Of a stretch of DNA of 64,000 nt, positions 9,245 to 19,332 are shown in pieces (position 1 is the first letter of the stretch; every line of letters starts with the position of its first letter). The DNA lies in assembly GCF_029255545.1 (NCBI RefSeq), contig NZ_JANLJJ010000079.1, positions 1-64,000 of the forward strand. The letters are read 5' to 3'. Made by a program: the position numbers and the translations under genes. The stretch is from Ferrovibrio sp. (GTDB lineage Bacteria; Pseudomonadota; Alphaproteobacteria; Ferrovibrionales; Ferrovibrionaceae). The notes below the pieces were generated by a model, which was not told where the DNA came from, searched no databases, and was given only the letters and a program-made list of their open reading frames with translations.

Positions 9245-10870
9245 ATGCATCGTCGTCTCTTTCTCTTCGCCTCATCCGCGTTGATCGCAACGGCGACAGC
9301 GATCCTGTCGGTCACGGCCATGCCGGCCGCCGCGCAATCCCGCAAGGAGACGCTGGTCGTGCTCGTCGAGAACGGGCCGAACAATCTCGACATCCATGGC
9401 ATCGGCACCAGCTTCCGCTCCTATGTGGCGGCCTGGAACATGTATGACCGGCTGGTCAGCTTTGGCATCAAGACGCTGCCCGATGGTACGCAGTCTTACG
9501 ATTACAGCAAGATCGTGCCCGAGCTGGCCGAGAGTTATGCGATGGCGCCCGACGGCAAGTCGGTGACCTTCAAGCTGCGCAAGAATGCCAAGTTCCATGA
9601 TGGCGCGCCGGTCACCGCCCATGACGTGAAATGGTCGTATGACCGCGCGGTGAGCGTCGGCGGCTTCCCGACCTTCCAGATGAAGGCCGGCAGCCTGGAG
9701 AAGCCCGAGCAGTTCGTGGTGGTGGACGACTACACCTTCCGCGTTGACCTGCCGAAGCAGGACAAGTTGTCGCTGCCTGACATGGCGGTGGTAGTGCCGG
9801 CGATCTTCAATTCCAAGCTGGCCAAGCAGCATGCCACCGACAAGGATCCCTGGGCGATGGAGTGGATGAAGACCAACTCCGCCGCCGGCGGCGCCTTCAA
9901 GCTCGACAAATGGACGCCGGGCCAGGAAATCACCTTCAACCGCAACGACGACTGGAAAAGCGGGCCGCTGCCCAAGATCAAGCGCGTCATCATCCGCGAG
10001 GTGCCGTCGCCGGGCAACCGGCGCGCCCTGATGGAACGCGGCGATGCCGACATCTCGGTCGACATGCCGCAGAAGGATTCCTCGGAGATCGTCGCCGAGA
10101 AGGGGTCGGGCAAGTATATCGTGGTCGGCGTGCCGATCGAGAATTCGCTGAAATATATCGGCATGGTCTCGACCATGAAGCCCTTCGACAATCCGAAGGT
10201 GCGCCAGGCCGTCGCCCATGTCGTGCCCTATGAGCAGATCTACAAGTCGGCGATCTATGGCCGCGGCATTCCGATGGCGATGGGCCCGGCCGATGCGCCC
10301 AAAGAGGCTGTCTGGCCGCAGCCCTTCCCCTACAAGACCGATCTGGCCAAGGCCAAGCAGCTGCTGGCCGAGGCCGGTTATCCGGATGGGTTCGAGACCA
10401 CCATCTCGATTGACCTTGGCGATGCCACTGCGTCGGAGCCGGAAGCCGTGTTGCTGCAGGAGGCGCTGGGCAAGATCGGCATCAAGGCCACCATCGAGAA
10501 GATTCCCGGCGCCAATTTCCGCAACGCCATGCTGCAGAAGAACCGCCCGATCCATATCGCCAGCTTTGGCGGCTGGCTGAATTTCCCGGATTATTTCTTC
10601 TTCTGGGGGTATCACGGCCAGAATGCGGTGTTCAACACCATGTCCTACAAGAATCCGAAGATGGACGCGCTGATCGACGCCGCGCGCTATGAGGCCGATC
10701 CGGCCAGGTACAAGGCCCAGGTGATGGATTTCATCAAGCTGGCAATCGACGATGCGCCACGCATCCCGCTGTATCAGCAGATCCTCGATGTCGGCATGCA
10801 GAAGAACATCAAGGGCTATACCTACTGGTTCCACCGCCAGCTCGATTTCCGCCAGATCGAGAAGCAGTAA
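9245..10870 (+). CDS. ABC transporter substrate-binding protein (family 5, peptide/opine-like)
   Basis: Signal peptide; FKLRKNAKFHDGAPVTAHDVKWSYDRAV and other family 5 SBP motifs. Confidence 0.92.
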   Translation: MHRRLFLFASSALIATATAILSVTAMPAAAQSRKETLVVLVENGPNNLDIHGIGTSFRSYVAAWNMYDRLVSFGIKTLPDGTQSYDYSKIVPELAESYAMAPDGKSVTFKLRKNAKFHDGAPVTAHDVKWSYDRAVSVGGFPTFQMKAGSLEKPEQFVVVDDYTFRVDLPKQDKLSLPDMAVVVPAIFNSKLAKQHATDKDPWAMEWMKTNSAAGGAFKLDKWTPGQEITFNRNDDWKSGPLPKIKRVIIREVPSPGNRRALMERGDADISVDMPQKDSSEIVAEKGSGKYIVVGVPIENSLKYIGMVSTMKPFDNPKVRQAVAHVVPYEQIYKSAIYGRGIPMAMGPADAPKEAVWPQPFPYKTDLAKAKQLLAEAGYPDGFETTISIDLGDATASEPEAVLLQEALGKIGIKATIEKIPGANFRNAMLQKNRPIHIASFGGWLNFPDYFFFWGYHGQNAVFNTMSYKNPKMDALIDAARYEADPARYKAQVMDFIKLAIDDAPRIPLYQQILDVGMQKNIKGYTYWFHRQLDFRQIEKQ

Positions 10871-10914
10871 GCCCTGCGTTGAGCCCTGTGTAGCGTAACG
10901 GACGAAGGCCGGCG

Positions 10915-11928
10915 ATGCTGTCCCTGATCGGCAAGCGGATCATCAGCGCGATCCCCAGCGTGATCGGCGTGCTGGTCGTCACCTTCGTCCTCACCCGCGC
11001 CCTGCCCGGCGACCCGGCCGCCTATTTCGCCGGACCGGCGGCAACGCCGCAGGCCATCGAGGAAATCCGCCGCAGCCTCGGCCTCGACAAGAGCCTGCCG
11101 GAACAGTTCGTCGTCTATATCAGCGATCTGGCGCGGGGTGACCTGGGCAACTCGATCGCCACCGGCCAGCCGGTGCTGACCGAGATCGTCACCCGCCTGC
11201 CGGCTTCGCTGGAGCTTACCCTGCTTGGCCTGCTGGTCTCGGTGCTGATCGCCGTGCCGCTCGGCGTGCTGGCCGCCACCCGGCCGGGCTCACTGATCGA
11301 CCATGCCTGCCGCGTCATCACCACCGCCGGCGTGTCGCTGCCCGCCTTCTTCACCGGCCTGCTGCTGGTCTATGTGCTGTATTACCGCCTCGGCTGGGCG
11401 CCGGCACCGCTCGGCCGGCTCGACATCTTCTATTCGGCGCCGAACACGGTGACCGGCTTCTACACCATCGACGCGCTGATCGAAGGCAATTTCGAGGTCT
11501 TCCGCGCCGCGCTGGCGCAGCTGCTGCTGCCGGTCACTGCGCTGGCGATCTTCACCCTGGCGCCGCTGGCCCGCATGACCCGCGCCGCCATGCTGGAGGT
11601 GCTGAACAGCGACTTCATCCGCACCGCCCGCGCCGCCGGCCTGCCCAAGGGCAAGATCGTCTATGGCTATGCCTTCCGCAACGCCATGCTGCCGGTGGTC
11701 ACCACGCTGGGCATGGTGTTTTCCTTCCTGCTCGGCGCCAATGTGCTGGTCGAGAAGGTGTTTTCCTGGCCCGGCATCGGCACCTTCGCCATCGAGGCGC
11801 TGATCGCCTCGGATTACGCGCCGATCCAGGGCTTCGTGCTGACCATGGCGATGCTTTATGTGACGCTCAACCTGGTCATCGACATCCTCTACATCGTGAT
11901 CGATCCGCGCGTGGGGTTCGAATCATGA
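10915..11928 (+). CDS. ABC transporter permease (DppB-like)
   Basis: TFVLTRALPGDPAAYFAG..., FIRTARAAGLPKGKIVYGYAFRNAMLPVVT. Confidence 0.93.
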   Translation: MLSLIGKRIISAIPSVIGVLVVTFVLTRALPGDPAAYFAGPAATPQAIEEIRRSLGLDKSLPEQFVVYISDLARGDLGNSIATGQPVLTEIVTRLPASLELTLLGLLVSVLIAVPLGVLAATRPGSLIDHACRVITTAGVSLPAFFTGLLLVYVLYYRLGWAPAPLGRLDIFYSAPNTVTGFYTIDALIEGNFEVFRAALAQLLLPVTALAIFTLAPLARMTRAAMLEVLNSDFIRTARAAGLPKGKIVYGYAFRNAMLPVVTTLGMVFSFLLGANVLVEKVFSWPGIGTFAIEALIASDYAPIQGFVLTMAMLYVTLNLVIDILYIVIDPRVGFES

Positions 11929-12770
11929 AGGCGACGTGGAAGCATATCCGCTATGTGCTGGGCGAAAACCCGGTCACGCTGTTTGCCTTCGCCCTGTTCG
12001 GATTCATCCTGCTCTGCGCCATCTTCGGGCCCTGGCTGGCGCCCTATGACCCGCTGACGACCAATGCCGCCCAGAGCCTGAAGCCACCCTCGGCGCGGCA
12101 CTGGTTCGGCACCGACGCGCTGGGGCGCGATATCTTCAGCCGCGTGCTGGTGGCGACCCGGCTCGATCTCGGCATCGCATTCGCCTCGGTGATCCTTACC
12201 TTCGCCATCGGGGCCCTGGCCGGCATCGCCGCGGGGTTCTTTGGCGGTTGGGTCGATCGCCTGGTTGGCCGCCTGGCCGACACCATCATGGCCTTTCCGC
12301 TTTTCGTGCTGGCGATGGGCATCGTTGCCGCCCTGGGCAACAGCGTCGGTAACATCGTGCTGGCCACCGCCATCATCAATACGCCGCTTTATGCCCGCGT
12401 TGCCCGCGCCGAGGCCAATATCCGCCGCAATGCCGGTTTCGTCGAGGCCGCGCGGCTGTCGGGCAATTCGGAGGTGCGCATCCTGCTGCTGCAGATCCTG
12501 CCCAACATCCTGCCGATCCTGATGGTGCAATGCTCGCTCACCATGGGCTACGCGATCCTGAATGCCGCCGGGCTGTCGTTCATCGGCCTGGGCATCGCGC
12601 CACCGACGCCGGAATGGGGCATCCTGGTGGCCGAGGGCGCCGCCCTGATGATCTCGGGGGAATGGTGGGTGGCGCTGTTCCCCGGCCTGGCCCTGATGAC
12701 GGCGGTGTTCTGCTTCAACCTGCTGGGCGACGGGCTGCGTGACATTGTAGACCCCCGGAGGCGCACATGA
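11925..12770 (+). CDS. ABC transporter permease (DppC-like)
   Basis: HWFGTDALGRDIFSRVLVATRLDL; overlaps the DppB-like stop. Confidence 0.93.
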   Translation: MKATWKHIRYVLGENPVTLFAFALFGFILLCAIFGPWLAPYDPLTTNAAQSLKPPSARHWFGTDALGRDIFSRVLVATRLDLGIAFASVILTFAIGALAGIAAGFFGGWVDRLVGRLADTIMAFPLFVLAMGIVAALGNSVGNIVLATAIINTPLYARVARAEANIRRNAGFVEAARLSGNSEVRILLLQILPNILPILMVQCSLTMGYAILNAAGLSFIGLGIAPPTPEWGILVAEGAALMISGEWWVALFPGLALMTAVFCFNLLGDGLRDIVDPRRRT

Positions 12771-12801
12771 CCACGCCGACCAGATACAAAGCGGGGCGCA
12801 C

Positions 12802-13773
12802 ATGAGCGCCGTCCCTGTCCTTGCCGTCGATAACCTGAGCGTCGAATTCCGCACCCGCAGCGGCATCGTCAAGGCGCTGGAGCAGGTCAGCTTCAATATC
12901 GGCAAAGGCGAGATGGTCGCCATCGTCGGCGAATCCGGCTCCGGCAAGTCGGTCACCGCCTATACCGTGATGGGCATCCTCGATGCCGCCGGCCGGGTCG
13001 ACAGCGGCAGCGCCGTGTTCGGCGGCCTCGACCTGCTGCAGGCCAGGGAGAGCGCCCTGCGCGAGATCCGCGGCCGCGAGATGTCGATGATCTTCCAGAA
13101 TCCACGGGTGGCACTCAACCCGATCCGCCGGGTCGGCGACCAGATCGCCGACGTGCTGCTGCAGCATGGCGGCATCACCCGGCGCGAGGCGCCAAAACGC
13201 GCCATCGAAATGCTGGCCCGCGTGCGCATCCCCGATCCGGAACGCCGTGCCAGGGCCTATCCGTTCGAGCTGTCGGGCGGCATGTGCCAGCGCATCATGA
13301 TCGCCATCGCGCTGGCCTGCTCACCCAGACTGCTGATCGCCGACGAGCCGACCACCGGCCTGGACGTGACGACGCAGGCCGCCATCATGGACCTGATCGC
13401 CGAACTGGGCGCCGAGCAGGGCATGGCGACGTTGCTCATTACCCACGATCTCGGGATGGCGGCGGAATACTGCGACCATATCGTGGTGATGCATGCTGGC
13501 CATGTCGTCGAGATGGCGCCGACCGCAGCGCTCTTCGCCAATCCGCGCCATCCCTATACCGCCAGGCTGATCGCCGCCACGCCGCGGCCGACCGCCCGCC
13601 TGGCCGACTTGGTCTCGATCCCGGGCAACCTGCCCGACCTGCGCGCCACCGTCATCCCTGCCTGCCGCTACAGCGTCCGTTGCGAGCGGCGCAAGCCGCG
13701 CTGCGAACAGCCGCTGCCGCTGGTGCTGGGCGACGAAAAGGGCAGCATGGTCGCCTGCTGGAATCCGCTATGA
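12802..13773 (+). CDS. ABC transporter ATP-binding protein (DppD-like)
   Basis: [23 protein letters not shown], oligopeptide-type C-terminal Cys cluster ([16 protein letters not shown]). Confidence 0.93.
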   Translation: MSAVPVLAVDNLSVEFRTRSGIVKALEQVSFNIGKGEMVAIVGESGSGKSVTAYTVMGILDAAGRVDSGSAVFGGLDLLQARESALREIRGREMSMIFQNPRVALNPIRRVGDQIADVLLQHGGITRREAPKRAIEMLARVRIPDPERRARAYPFELSGGMCQRIMIAIALACSPRLLIADEPTTGLDVTTQAAIMDLIAELGAEQGMATLLITHDLGMAAEYCDHIVVMHAGHVVEMAPTAALFANPRHPYTARLIAATPRPTARLADLVSIPGNLPDLRATVIPACRYSVRCERRKPRCEQPLPLVLGDEKGSMVACWNPL

Positions 13774-14837
13774 GCGATGTTTTCGACAAGCCCCTGCTCG
13801 ACGCCCAGTCGCTGCACAAGCATTTCCCGGTCGGCAAAGCGCCGGGACCGTTCGCCAGGGCACCCAATACATGGTTTGGGCGCGCCGACCGCCCGGTGCC
13901 GAAGCTGCATGCGGTCGACGACGTCACCTTCACGCTGGCGAAGGGCGAAACCCTTGGCCTGGTCGGCGAAAGCGGATGCGGCAAATCCACCCTGGTGCGC
14001 CTGCTGACCCGCCTGCTCGACCTCACCGATGGCAGCATCCGGCTGGATGGCGCGGAGATCGGCCATCTGCCGGCCAGGGGTTTCGGCAGTTCGTCCTATC
14101 GGCCGCGCATCCAGATGGTGTTCCAGGATGCCGGCGACAGCCTCAATCCACGCTTCACCGCCTTTGCCGCCATCGCCGACCCGATCCGGCGCCTGAAGCC
14201 CCTGCCGCGTGAGCAGTTGTGGGCGCGGGTGGAAGCGCTGGCCACTATGTGCGGCCTGCCGCTGGAATTGCTTGGCCGTTTCCCGCACCAGCTCTCCGGC
14301 GGCCAGAAGGCCCGCGTCGGCATCGCTCGCGCCATCGCCGTCGAGCCCGACTTGTTGATTCTCGACGAACCGACCGCGGCACTCGACGTGTCGGTGCAGG
14401 TGGTGATTCTGCAACTGCTTAACGACCTCAAGACGCGGCTTGGCATGAGCTACCTGTTCGTCAGCCATGACCTGAATGTGGTGCGCCTGCTCTGCGACCG
14501 CGTCATGGTGATGTATCTCGGCAAGATCGTCGAAAGCGGCCCGGCCGAGGAGGTGTTCCGGAACCCGTCGCATCCCTATACCAGGGCGCTGCTGTCGGCG
14601 ATCCCGCATTTCATGCCCGGCCAGGCCGCGCCGCGTCTGCGCATCGCCGGCGAACCGCGCAGCCCGATCGACCCGTCGCCGAAAGTCTGCCGCTTCTATG
14701 GCCGCTGTCCGCAGGCTAGGGTGGCCTGCGAGCAGAGCATGCCGTTGCTGCAGGGCGTCGGACAGGAGCATTCCGCAGACCATTCGGTCGCCTGCCATTT
14801 TCCCATCACCGCCAATGCTGCCAGGGAGGTTGCATGA
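13770..14837 (+). CDS. ABC transporter ATP-binding protein (DppF-like)
   Basis: [36 protein letters not shown]. The 13284 start in the ORF track is out-of-frame read-through inside dppD; ATG is at 13770. Confidence 0.92.
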   Translation: MSDVFDKPLLDAQSLHKHFPVGKAPGPFARAPNTWFGRADRPVPKLHAVDDVTFTLAKGETLGLVGESGCGKSTLVRLLTRLLDLTDGSIRLDGAEIGHLPARGFGSSSYRPRIQMVFQDAGDSLNPRFTAFAAIADPIRRLKPLPREQLWARVEALATMCGLPLELLGRFPHQLSGGQKARVGIARAIAVEPDLLILDEPTAALDVSVQVVILQLLNDLKTRLGMSYLFVSHDLNVVRLLCDRVMVMYLGKIVESGPAEEVFRNPSHPYTRALLSAIPHFMPGQAAPRLRIAGEPRSPIDPSPKVCRFYGRCPQARVACEQSMPLLQGVGQEHSADHSVACHFPITANAAREVA

Positions 14838-15022
14838 GTCATCCGCCTTTCGATGCCGAAGCCTATATGGCCGCCGCGGCCCAGGCCCTTGGAATCACCC
14901 TGGACGAAGCCTGGAAACCCGGCGTGATCGACAACCTGAACCGCGCGCATGCGATCGCCCAGGCATTCCTGGATTTCCCGCTGCCCGACGATGTCGAGCC
15001 GGCCTCGCGGTTCGAGTCATAG
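14834..15022 (+). CDS. AtzG/HpxX-like small protein (DUF4089, GatC-like)
   Basis: 62 aa; MAAAAQALGITLDEAWKPGVIDNLNRAHAIAQAFLDFPLPDDVEPA; directly before the AtzE-like amidase. Confidence 0.8.
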   Translation: MSHPPFDAEAYMAAAAQALGITLDEAWKPGVIDNLNRAHAIAQAFLDFPLPDDVEPASRFES

Positions 15023-15031
15023 GGGCCCGCG

Positions 15032-16429
15032 ATGATCGACTGGCAGAGCAGGGCCCATGAGATTGCCGCCGCGGTGCGCGGTGGCAAGGTGTCTGCCACC
15101 GAGGTCCTGCGCGTGTCGTTGGCCCGCATCGAGGCGGCCAATCCCGCGCTCAACGCCTTTACGGCGGTGACATCGGAGCGTGCCCGCGCGCGCGCCGCGG
15201 CAATCGACCAGGCGCGTGACGAAGGCAAACCGCTCGGTCCGTTGGCCGGCGTGCCCTTCGCGGTGAAGAACCTGTTCGATGTCGCCGGCCTGCCGACGCT
15301 GGCCGGCTCGAAAATCAATCGCGATCATGCCGTGGCGACCGCCGACGCGACGCTGATCCAGCGCCTGGAAGCCGCCGACGCCATCCTGACCGGCGCGCTG
15401 AACATGGGCGAATACGCGTATGACTTCACCGGCGAGAATATGCATTACGGCCCGTCGCGCAATCCGCATGATCCTGGCTGCATGTCGGGCGGATCGTCGG
15501 GTGGCTCGGGCACGGCGGTGGCATCCGGCATGGTGCCGCTCAGCCTCGGCTCGGATACCAATGGCTCGATCCGGGTGCCGGCCTCACTCTGCGGCCTGTT
15601 TGGCCTGAAGCCGACCTTCGGCCGGCTCAGCCGCCATGGCAGTTTCCTGTTCGTCGCCGATATCGACCATCTCGGGCCGCTGGCGCGCTCGGTCACCGAT
15701 CTCGCGCTCAGCTTCGATGCCATGCAGGGCCCTGATCCGGCCGATGGCTGGTGCGCGCAGAAGCCGGCCGAGCCGGTGCTGCCCAGGCTGGAAGCCGGCA
15801 TCGACGGCCTGCGCATCGCCATCGCCGGCGATTACTTCGCCAGCGGCGGCGAGCCGGAGGCTCATGAGGCAGTCGCCGCCTTTGCTAGGGCGCTGGGGGT
15901 CACCCGTTCGGTCACCCTGCCCGAGGCCGCGCGCGGCCGCGCCGCCGCCTATGTGATCACCGCCGTCGAAGGCGCCAACCTGCATCGCGAGCGCCTGAAG
16001 GCGCGGGCGGCGGATTTCGACCCTGCCGTGCGCGACCGCTTTTTCGCCGGCCTGATGCTGCCGGCCGATTGGCTGGTGCAGGCGCATCGCTTTCGCGCCT
16101 GGTATCGCGCCCGCGTCGCCGAGGTGTTCCGCGATGTCGATGTGATCCTGGCGCCGGCCACACCGCGCGTGGCGCCCAGGCTGGGCCAGGTGATGATGAC
16201 GTTGAACGGTGTGGAAATGCCGGTGCGGGCCAATCTCGGCCTGTTCACCCAGCCGATTTCGGCGATCGGCCTGCCGGTGGTGGCGACGCCCTGGGCCGGT
16301 CGCGGCAAGGCTCACGGCAATCTTCCGATCGGCGTGCAGGTGATCGCCGCGCCGTGGCGGGAGGATCTGGCCCTGCGGGTGGCGCGGCGGCTGGAGCAGA
16401 TCGGTATCGCGGATTCGAAAGCCGTGTGA
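15032..16429 (+). CDS. atzE: AtzE/HpxY-family amidohydrolase (amidase signature enzyme)
   Basis: [43 protein letters not shown]; genetic linkage to AtzG and HpxZ. Confidence 0.85.
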   Translation: MIDWQSRAHEIAAAVRGGKVSATEVLRVSLARIEAANPALNAFTAVTSERARARAAAIDQARDEGKPLGPLAGVPFAVKNLFDVAGLPTLAGSKINRDHAVATADATLIQRLEAADAILTGALNMGEYAYDFTGENMHYGPSRNPHDPGCMSGGSSGGSGTAVASGMVPLSLGSDTNGSIRVPASLCGLFGLKPTFGRLSRHGSFLFVADIDHLGPLARSVTDLALSFDAMQGPDPADGWCAQKPAEPVLPRLEAGIDGLRIAIAGDYFASGGEPEAHEAVAAFARALGVTRSVTLPEAARGRAAAYVITAVEGANLHRERLKARAADFDPAVRDRFFAGLMLPADWLVQAHRFRAWYRARVAEVFRDVDVILAPATPRVAPRLGQVMMTLNGVEMPVRANLGLFTQPISAIGLPVVATPWAGRGKAHGNLPIGVQVIAAPWREDLALRVARRLEQIGIADSKAV

Positions 16430-16436
16430 GGGCAGT

Positions 16437-16808
16437 ATGGAAATCAACATCCCCGAGATTCTGGCGGAAGTGACTGCCGTCTTCCTGCGGTACGAAAAGG
16501 CCCTGACCGGCAATGACGTCGCCGTGCTGGACGAACTGTTTTTCAACAGTCCGCATACCATCCGCTATGGCGTGACCGAGAACCTGCATGGTTATGAGCA
16601 GATCATGGCCTTCCGCGCCGCGCGACCATCCCAGGGCCTGGAGCGCGAGATCTTCAACACGGTGATCACCACCTATGGCCGCGATTTCGCCACGGCCAAT
16701 ACCGAATTCCGTCGCGCCAGCACCCCGAAGACCGGCCGGCAGAGCCAGACCTGGCTGCGCACGCCCGATGGCTGGCGCGTGGTCTCGGCCCATGTCAGCC
16801 TGCTGTGA
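16437..16808 (+). CDS. hpxZ: oxalurate catabolism protein HpxZ (SnoaL/NTF2-like, DUF3225)
   Basis: 123 aa; [49 protein letters not shown]. Confidence 0.85.
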   Translation: MEINIPEILAEVTAVFLRYEKALTGNDVAVLDELFFNSPHTIRYGVTENLHGYEQIMAFRAARPSQGLEREIFNTVITTYGRDFATANTEFRRASTPKTGRQSQTWLRTPDGWRVVSAHVSLL

Positions 16809-16870
16809 CTTCAGATCAAGGGGCGAGGTGAAGATGATTGACGGCAGCGCAGGGAAGGGGGTGGCTTCCG

Positions 16871-16913
16871 GCCTGTAGCCTGAGGGCCAGAGGTCGAAAT
16901 CCTCTCCCCGCAA
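16871..16913 (+). other. degenerate 3' half of an initiator tRNA (tRNA-fMet remnant; possible att site)
   Basis: ggcctgtagcctgagggccagaggtcgaaatcctctccccgcaac resembles the tRNA-fMet anticodon-arm 3' side, intact T-stem AGAGG/CCTCT and acceptor CCCCGCAAC(C)A. No matching 5' half and a non-canonical T-loop. Confidence 0.45.
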
Positions 16914-16950
16914 CAAAAACGCCGCAGGTTTCGCCGCGGCGTTTTTGTTG
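16911..16950. terminator. Rho-independent terminator, probably bidirectional
   Basis: Perfect 15-bp stem caacaaaaacgccgc / gcggcgtttttgttg with 10-nt loop, A-tract and T-tract. Confidence 0.9.
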
Positions 16951-17042
16951 CTCCTGTCCGCCGGAATCCGGCGATACCATGCCAGCCGGCCGGGCTGAAC
17001 GGGGCGCCCGGTCCGGGCAGTTATTGACCCGCAGATGCAATC

Positions 17043-18140
17043 ATGCTCTACAGGTCGTCATCGACGGCATTCATGCAAAAAACCATGTCATTCTGTTTTG
17101 CAACAGTGACGTCCACAGGTTACGTGGATCAAACTGCAGGGTTGTGGCTGAACCTCCAGGCGATGCATCCCGGCAGCCCGCTTGTTGTCTGTTGCCTTGA
17201 CGATCACGCCTGGAATGCCTTTTCCCCCCACATAGACGACAGTTTGATCCTGGTTCGGGCCAGCACGGTATGGGGTGAGGCGAACTGGGTGAATCTATGC
17301 GCCCGCATGACGCGCCCGGAGCGCGCCTTCGCCACCAAGGCCGCGCTTGCGGTATGGGCTCTTGAGCAGGGGCATGAAGGCGTGATGGTGCTCGACAGCG
17401 ACCTGCTGTTCGAGGAACCGATACCCGATCTGATTACGGATTGCCTGGAAAGCCAGGTGCTGCTGGTGGCGGCGCGCCACAATCTGCGGCACTGGCGGAA
17501 GTCCAATACGTTTGGGCTGTTCTCGGCCGGCATCGTCGGGTTTGCGGCTGCCGGGCTGCGGGCGGCACGGATATGGAAGGCGCAAGCCTTCGATGAATGC
17601 CGCGCCTTGCCCGTGGACGGGCTTTACAACGAACAGAAATACCTCGATTACCTTGTCGGCTCTTTCGACGTTTCCATTGTTCGTGACATCGGCATTAACG
17701 TATCGCCATCGACGCTCAAGCTTGTCAATCCCCGCCAGAATGCGCAGGGCCGGTGGGAAGCGGACGATGGCACGCCGATCCGGGTGTTCCACTACAGCCG
17801 CAGCGCGGATTCCAACCTTCCGTTTGCACGGAGCAAGGTTGACCTGAACCGGCGTGGCCTTGAGAAACTCAAGGCTGGCCTGCCAGTCGCAAGCATGGCT
17901 GAGCGCATGGCGGTCAAGGCTCCGCCGTTCAGTCTTGCCCGCATTGTGAGGTTCATGCGGTTGGGAGCGGCCTGGGATGCGCTTCCCGTCCTTCTGGCGA
18001 GACTGAGCCGCGCCATGTTTACCCTGCACAGGGTGCTGACGCTGCCTGACCTCACGCTGCCGGAGCGCTGGGATCAGGCTTTCCGCCGCAAGCATGCATT
18101 ACATCTCAAACTTGAGGATGAGGCCTTTCCTCCCAAGTGA
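17043..18140 (+). CDS. putative glycosyltransferase-like protein (nucleotide-diphospho-sugar fold)
   Basis: VMVLDSDLLFEEPIPDLI (DxD-like) after a Rossmann-like N-terminus. Start may be 17073 or 17085. Confidence 0.55.
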   Translation: MLYRSSSTAFMQKTMSFCFATVTSTGYVDQTAGLWLNLQAMHPGSPLVVCCLDDHAWNAFSPHIDDSLILVRASTVWGEANWVNLCARMTRPERAFATKAALAVWALEQGHEGVMVLDSDLLFEEPIPDLITDCLESQVLLVAARHNLRHWRKSNTFGLFSAGIVGFAAAGLRAARIWKAQAFDECRALPVDGLYNEQKYLDYLVGSFDVSIVRDIGINVSPSTLKLVNPRQNAQGRWEADDGTPIRVFHYSRSADSNLPFARSKVDLNRRGLEKLKAGLPVASMAERMAVKAPPFSLARIVRFMRLGAAWDALPVLLARLSRAMFTLHRVLTLPDLTLPERWDQAFRRKHALHLKLEDEAFPPK

Positions 18141-18193
18141 GATGGCCGTCCCTGCGCGGGGTGGCCGCGGCGGCGGCGGCAGGCCGGCCGCGT

Positions 18194-19273
18194 TCAGGCC
18201 GGTAGCGCCGATTGCAGCAGGGCCTTGGCGATCAGTTCGGCGGCTTTGCCGCCGCCAAACAGGCCCGGTACTTCACCTGCGCGCGGCGGGTGACGGAGCG
18301 CTTCGGCCAGCCCTTCCGGCTCACAGAGGACGGCCCAGCCCGATTCCACCAATTCGCGCCATTCGGTTCTGTCGCGAAGTATCAGGCAGGGAACGCCGAA
18401 GAAGAAGGCTTCTTTCTGCACGCCACCCGAATCGGTGACAACCACCGCCGCCGCCTGCTCCATCGCAAGCATGTCGAGGTAGCTTAACGGGGCGATGCAG
18501 GTGACGCGGCTCTCAAGTTGTTCCAGCAAGCCGGCGCGGGCCAGGGCGGATCTGGTTCTCGGATGTAGCGGCAACAGGATGGGAAGCTGCCGCGAGGCCG
18601 AGCATAATGCCTCGACAATCGCTTTCAGGCGGACCGGATCATCCGTGTTCTCGGCACGATGGATTGTGGCCAGGGCAAACTGCTTCTCGCGGAGTCGATG
18701 GGCATTCAGCAGAGTTCCTGCCTCAGCCCGGCTGACATAATACAGCGCGGCGTCAAACATGACGTCGCCGACCAGCCGTATTTTATCCGCCGCGATGCCT
18801 TCGCGCTCCAGATTCCTGACCGCCTGGTCGGTTGGCGCAAACAGAAGATCGGAAACCTGGTCGGTCAGCAGTCGATTGATTTCTTCCGGCATGGCGCGCT
18901 GATAGCTGCGTAACCCAGCCTCGACATGAGCAAGAGGCAATCCAAGCTTGGCGGCCGCGAGGGCGCCGGCCAGAGTTGAATTGGTATCCCCATATACCAG
19001 AACCAGATCAGGCTTCTCCTGCAGCAGCACGGCTTCCGTCGCCTCCAGCATCCGGCCCGTCTGGGCGCCATGCGTGCCGGAGCCAATGCCGAGATTGTAG
19101 CTTGGTTCAGGCAGGCCAAGCTGCTCGAAAAAAACGTCCGACATCGCGGCGTCGTAATGCTGGCCGGTATGGATGAGAATCTCGTCGGCATTGCCCTGCG
19201 CCTTCAGCGCCTGTGTCACGACGGCGGCTTTCACGAATTGGGGGCGCGCCCCGACTATGGTGGCAATCTTCAT
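18194..19273 (-). CDS. wbpI: non-hydrolysing UDP-sugar 2-epimerase (WecB/WbpI family)
   Basis: MKIATIVGARPQFVKAAVV, HTGQHYDAAMSDVFFEQLGLPEPSYNLGIGSGTHGAQTGRML, VYGDTNSTLAGALAA. Start is 19273, not 19585; WbpI assignment rests on context. Confidence 0.88.
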   Translation of the reverse strand: MKIATIVGARPQFVKAAVVTQALKAQGNADEILIHTGQHYDAAMSDVFFEQLGLPEPSYNLGIGSGTHGAQTGRMLEATEAVLLQEKPDLVLVYGDTNSTLAGALAAAKLGLPLAHVEAGLRSYQRAMPEEINRLLTDQVSDLLFAPTDQAVRNLEREGIAADKIRLVGDVMFDAALYYVSRAEAGTLLNAHRLREKQFALATIHRAENTDDPVRLKAIVEALCSASRQLPILLPLHPRTRSALARAGLLEQLESRVTCIAPLSYLDMLAMEQAAAVVVTDSGGVQKEAFFFGVPCLILRDRTEWRELVESGWAVLCEPEGLAEALRHPPRAGEVPGLFGGGKAAELIAKALLQSALPA

Positions 19274-19332
19274 GTCAATCCTAGCTGCGGGAACGGAGCG
19301 GCCTACCTGCCGCGGCGGCCTGCTGATGGGTA

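Noticed and set aside
9272-10834. 520-aa minus-strand ORF
   Set aside because: Antisense to the family 5 SBP; composition (His/Arg/Asp-rich) is a mirror artefact.
13284-13769. Upstream extension of the DppF-like ORF
   Set aside because: Out-of-frame read-through within dppD (low-complexity Arg/Pro/His translation); true start is ATG at 13770.
16801-16913. Intact tRNA (fMet, Ser or Sec) at this position
   Set aside because: No 5' acceptor strand complementary to CCCCGC at the correct distance and a non-canonical T-loop; at most a 3' remnant.
18141-18193. GC-rich (GCG)n stretch between convergent genes as a terminator
   Set aside because: Could form a hairpin, but there is no U-tract and it is low complexity; not supported strongly enough to list.
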